DNA from: Verrucomicrobiota bacterium | GTDB taxonomy: Bacteria; Verrucomicrobiota; Verrucomicrobiia; Limisphaerales; UBA9464 | DNA: 6,827 bases | Assembly: GCA_947454295.1 (NCBI GenBank) | Contig: CANGMO010000120.1 | Coordinates: forward strand, 1-6,827 | Direction of reading: 5' to 3' | In this document: positions 4,875 through 6,827 of the stretch, piece by piece | Numbering within the stretch: the first letter of the stretch is position 1 | Layout: the number at the start of each line of letters is the position of its first letter | Position numbers and translations under genes: made by a program | The notes under the pieces: model-generated | The model's database searches: none | What the model saw: only the letters and a program-made list of their open reading frames with translations | What the model was told of the DNA's origin: nothing

Positions 4875-6827
4875 ATGCCCCTTCCCCGCCTCCTGCGACC
4901 CCTTGCGACCTCCATTTGGATCGCCTGCCTGTTCTCCCTTGCCATAACGGCAGCCGACCTATTGCGCATTACGACCACCCCTCTCCCGGTTGTCGAGGGG
5001 GCCAATGAAATGGAGGTCGATGTGGTGGTGGAGGCCATCGACGGCTCGGGAGGACACCTCGATGCCAGTACGGCCAAATTCGGATTGCTCGCCTCCCACT
5101 GGCCCGACAATTCGGGACCCGTGATCTCGGAGATTGGCACCAACGGGGATGCCGTCGAGATCACCCATACCGGTGCCGCCCCCATCAGCCTCGCCAATTG
5201 GATGCTCGTGGTGCGGGGCGATGCCACGGCGAGTCGTGGCCGGGCGTGGACCCGGATCGAGGGACCCGCGGTCCTCGAACCAGGCAAGACGGCGATCTGG
5301 AGTTCCGCCTCCAACGCCCCGGCAGCCTTTCCAACGATTCGCAGTGGCATTCCTCTGGGCCTTGGCTCCGCGCAGGAGATTTTCCTCCTGGACCCCAGTT
5401 GGGGCGTGGTGGATCAAGTGATGATCGTGAAAGGCGAGGCCCCGGCTCCAACCGGCATTTCACCATGGCTTGGCATCGGACTCTCCCTGCCGACCAACTC
5501 CGGATTGAGCCTCCAGCGGGTGGGTTCGGTGAATCGCTTCACCGCGGGCGACTGGGCGGCGCAGCCAGCCTCCCTCGGCCAGCCCAACTCCGGGCTGTTG
5601 CTTCCCTGGCAGGGGCGGCGCACCCCGATCACCGTGACTCCCGCCCAAGCCACCCTCACCGAGGGGCGCTGGCATGGTACGGTGCGTCTTCCGTTCACGG
5701 GCTCCTCCAGGATTTCGTTTGCGGCCGACAATCTCGCCGGCGGCGTCTTCGAGGGCCCTCTCCTGATTGCCCCCGAAATCAGCCTGCCGAAACTCATACT
5801 GGGTGGAGGCCCCGTACGAACCACCGAAGCCCGCACTGGATCGATCCCGCTCACCCTGGCGTTGCCCGCGGCTCGGGATCAGCCCCTGACAGTGACCGTG
5901 AGCACCGACCTTCCAGGGGAATATGCCGTACCAGCCACGCTCGTCGTTCCGGCGGGGGTTCAATCGGTCGCACTGACCATTACCAATCTCGACGACTCCA
6001 TCGCCGATGGAAACGCGGTGGGACGGCTCACCGTCTCCGCCGGCGGATACCGGAGTGATTCCATTGCGCTGGTGAATGAGGATCGGGACACCACGGGCGT
6101 CCTACGCGTCGGCATTCCGCCGGAGTTTCGAAACGCCCTCATCCCCGAGGGAACACCTCCGCGGGGCGAATCTGGATTCGTGACCCTGAGCGCGCCCGCC
6201 TCCCACGACACTGAAATCCTGCTGACTCCGCTGGGGCGCTTCGTCACCCCGATCCGCGTTGTGGTTCCGCAGGGGCGGACGGGCGCCAGTTTCCGTTTCC
6301 TGGTCGCCGACGACCAGGTGGCCAACCTGCGCAACCAGTTCGACGGCGTGGAAGCGAGAACGGGAAGCTGGCCCCCTGTTCGAGCTTCCGTGACCGTCGT
6401 CGACGACGAAAACCCCGGCTTCGAGGCCTCGGCGCCAGATTCCCTGTTCGAAGGAACCTCGGGTGTCCTGCAGATCCGCTCGCGGACGCCCCGCGGTGAA
6501 GACTGGCCGCTAGGTCTGAGTTCCCGCACCGCCGAACTCGTCCTTCCCGACTTGGTGGTACTCCCGGCAGGTGCAACCAATCTCGCCGTTCCCTTTCGAG
6601 TCCGTAACACCGACACCTATGAAGGCGATCGCTTCGAGCAAATCTCGGTGACACCTGTGGACCAACCGCTGGGCACCGTCTCGACGTCATCCATTCTGAT
6701 TCTCGACGACGAGATCCAGCCCATAGGAATTTCGTCACGCCAACCGCGTGCCGCCTTCTCCGGTTCGGACAGCCCGTTTCGGGTTGTGTTGTACGGGGCT
6801 CAGTCGATTCAGCGGACAAACGCACCG
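4875..6827 (+). CDS. Large secreted lamin-tail and Calx-beta repeat protein, 3' end outside window
   Basis: The frame is open from ATG 4875 to the right edge, 651 codons without a stop. The start gives a clear signal peptide (MPLPRLLRPLA, hydrophobic core 13-25, probable cleavage after AITA at 23-26). Residues about 82-238 look like a lamin-tail domain: VISEIGTNGDAVEITHTG, ISLANWMLVV, a LEPGKTAIW strand, and the typical ending SLQRVGSVNRFTAGDW then GQPNSG. Residues 250-300 resemble the Ig-like module with an EGRWHGTVRLP core seen in secreted verrucomicrobial proteins. Three Calx-beta-like repeats of about 100 residues follow (302-403, 404-511, 512-612), ending in LVNED, VTVVDDEN and ILILDDEI; the last two have an EGT motif near their start. 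A further segment begins at about 613 and is cut off. These modules usually act in cell-surface adhesion or glycan contact, often with calcium. No catalytic domain is visible so far. No membrane anchor or C-terminal sorting signal can be assessed. Confidence 0.85.
   Translation, partial: MPLPRLLRPLATSIWIACLFSLAITAADLLRITTTPLPVVEGANEMEVDVVVEAIDGSGGHLDASTAKFGLLASHWPDNSGPVISEIGTNGDAVEITHTGAAPISLANWMLVVRGDATASRGRAWTRIEGPAVLEPGKTAIWSSASNAPAAFPTIRSGIPLGLGSAQEIFLLDPSWGVVDQVMIVKGEAPAPTGISPWLGIGLSLPTNSGLSLQRVGSVNRFTAGDWAAQPASLGQPNSGLLLPWQGRRTPITVTPAQATLTEGRWHGTVRLPFTGSSRISFAADNLAGGVFEGPLLIAPEISLPKLILGGGPVRTTEARTGSIPLTLALPAARDQPLTVTVSTDLPGEYAVPATLVVPAGVQSVALTITNLDDSIADGNAVGRLTVSAGGYRSDSIALVNEDRDTTGVLRVGIPPEFRNALIPEGTPPRGESGFVTLSAPASHDTEILLTPLGRFVTPIRVVVPQGRTGASFRFLVADDQVANLRNQFDGVEARTGSWPPVRASVTVVDDENPGFEASAPDSLFEGTSGVLQIRSRTPRGEDWPLGLSSRTAELVLPDLVVLPAGATNLAVPFRVRNTDTYEGDRFEQISVTPVDQPLGTVSTSSILILDDEIQPIGISSRQPRAAFSGSDSPFRVVLYGAQSIQRTNAP

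Noticed and set aside
5198..6058. 286-codon plus-strand frame inside the lamin-tail gene
   Set aside because: It is in a different frame from the 651-codon open frame that has a signal peptide and recognisable lamin-tail and Calx-beta patterns. Its own product is Arg/Pro/Gly-rich with no domain.
5960..6825. Long minus-strand frames at the right end (218 and 193 codons)
   Set aside because: They are antisense to the Calx-beta repeats and their translations are Arg/Ser-rich low-complexity sequence, typical of shadow frames.
1..6827. CRISPR arrays, tRNA or rRNA genes, insertion sequences, toxin-antitoxin or defence genes
   Set aside because: No regularly spaced repeats, no tRNA cloverleaf pattern, no transposase-like product and no defence-type domain was found on either strand.

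Overview
This is a GC-rich bacterial window with five protein-coding genes, two of them cut by the window edges. The best taxonomic guess is a member of the Verrucomicrobiota or a nearby PVC lineage. That guess rests on the style of the secreted proteins: a lamin-tail plus Ig-like plus Calx-beta protein, and an Asp-box sialidase-like propeller with a signal peptide. It also fits the lack of Shine-Dalgarno motifs at the starts. It is an inference from protein style, with no marker gene behind it.

Layout. At the left edge (2-325, +) is the C-terminal end of a probable M14-family zinc carboxypeptidase. A gap of about 300 bases follows. It holds a likely intrinsic terminator and a perfect 7-bp dyad (CGTTTTC, 7-nt spacer, GAAAACG). 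Next comes a compact three-gene operon (628-3560, +): cysT and cysW, the two sulfate/thiosulfate ABC permease subunits, and cysA, the ATPase, which overlaps cysW by four bases (ATGA). Converging on it from the other strand (3623-4693, -) is a secreted Asp-box/BNR sialidase-like protein. Divergent from that (4875 to the right edge, +) is the first 651 codons of a large secreted protein with a signal peptide, a lamin-tail domain, an Ig-like module and three Calx-beta-like repeats. Its stop lies beyond the window.

How the genes work together. CysT, CysW and CysA should form the inner-membrane importer that brings in sulfate or thiosulfate for cysteine synthesis. The periplasmic binding protein (Sbp or CysP) that normally delivers substrate is not next to the operon in this window, so it must be encoded elsewhere or replaced. 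The sialidase-like and lamin-tail proteins are both predicted to be exported and share a short divergent intergenic region, but nothing in the sequence proves a common pathway.

No RNA genes, CRISPR arrays, insertion sequences or phage genes were seen. I did not find a convincing new system. The points most worth a second look are the missing binding protein, the dyad upstream of cysT, cysT and cysW sharing one frame separated by a single TAG, and the incomplete modular secreted protein.
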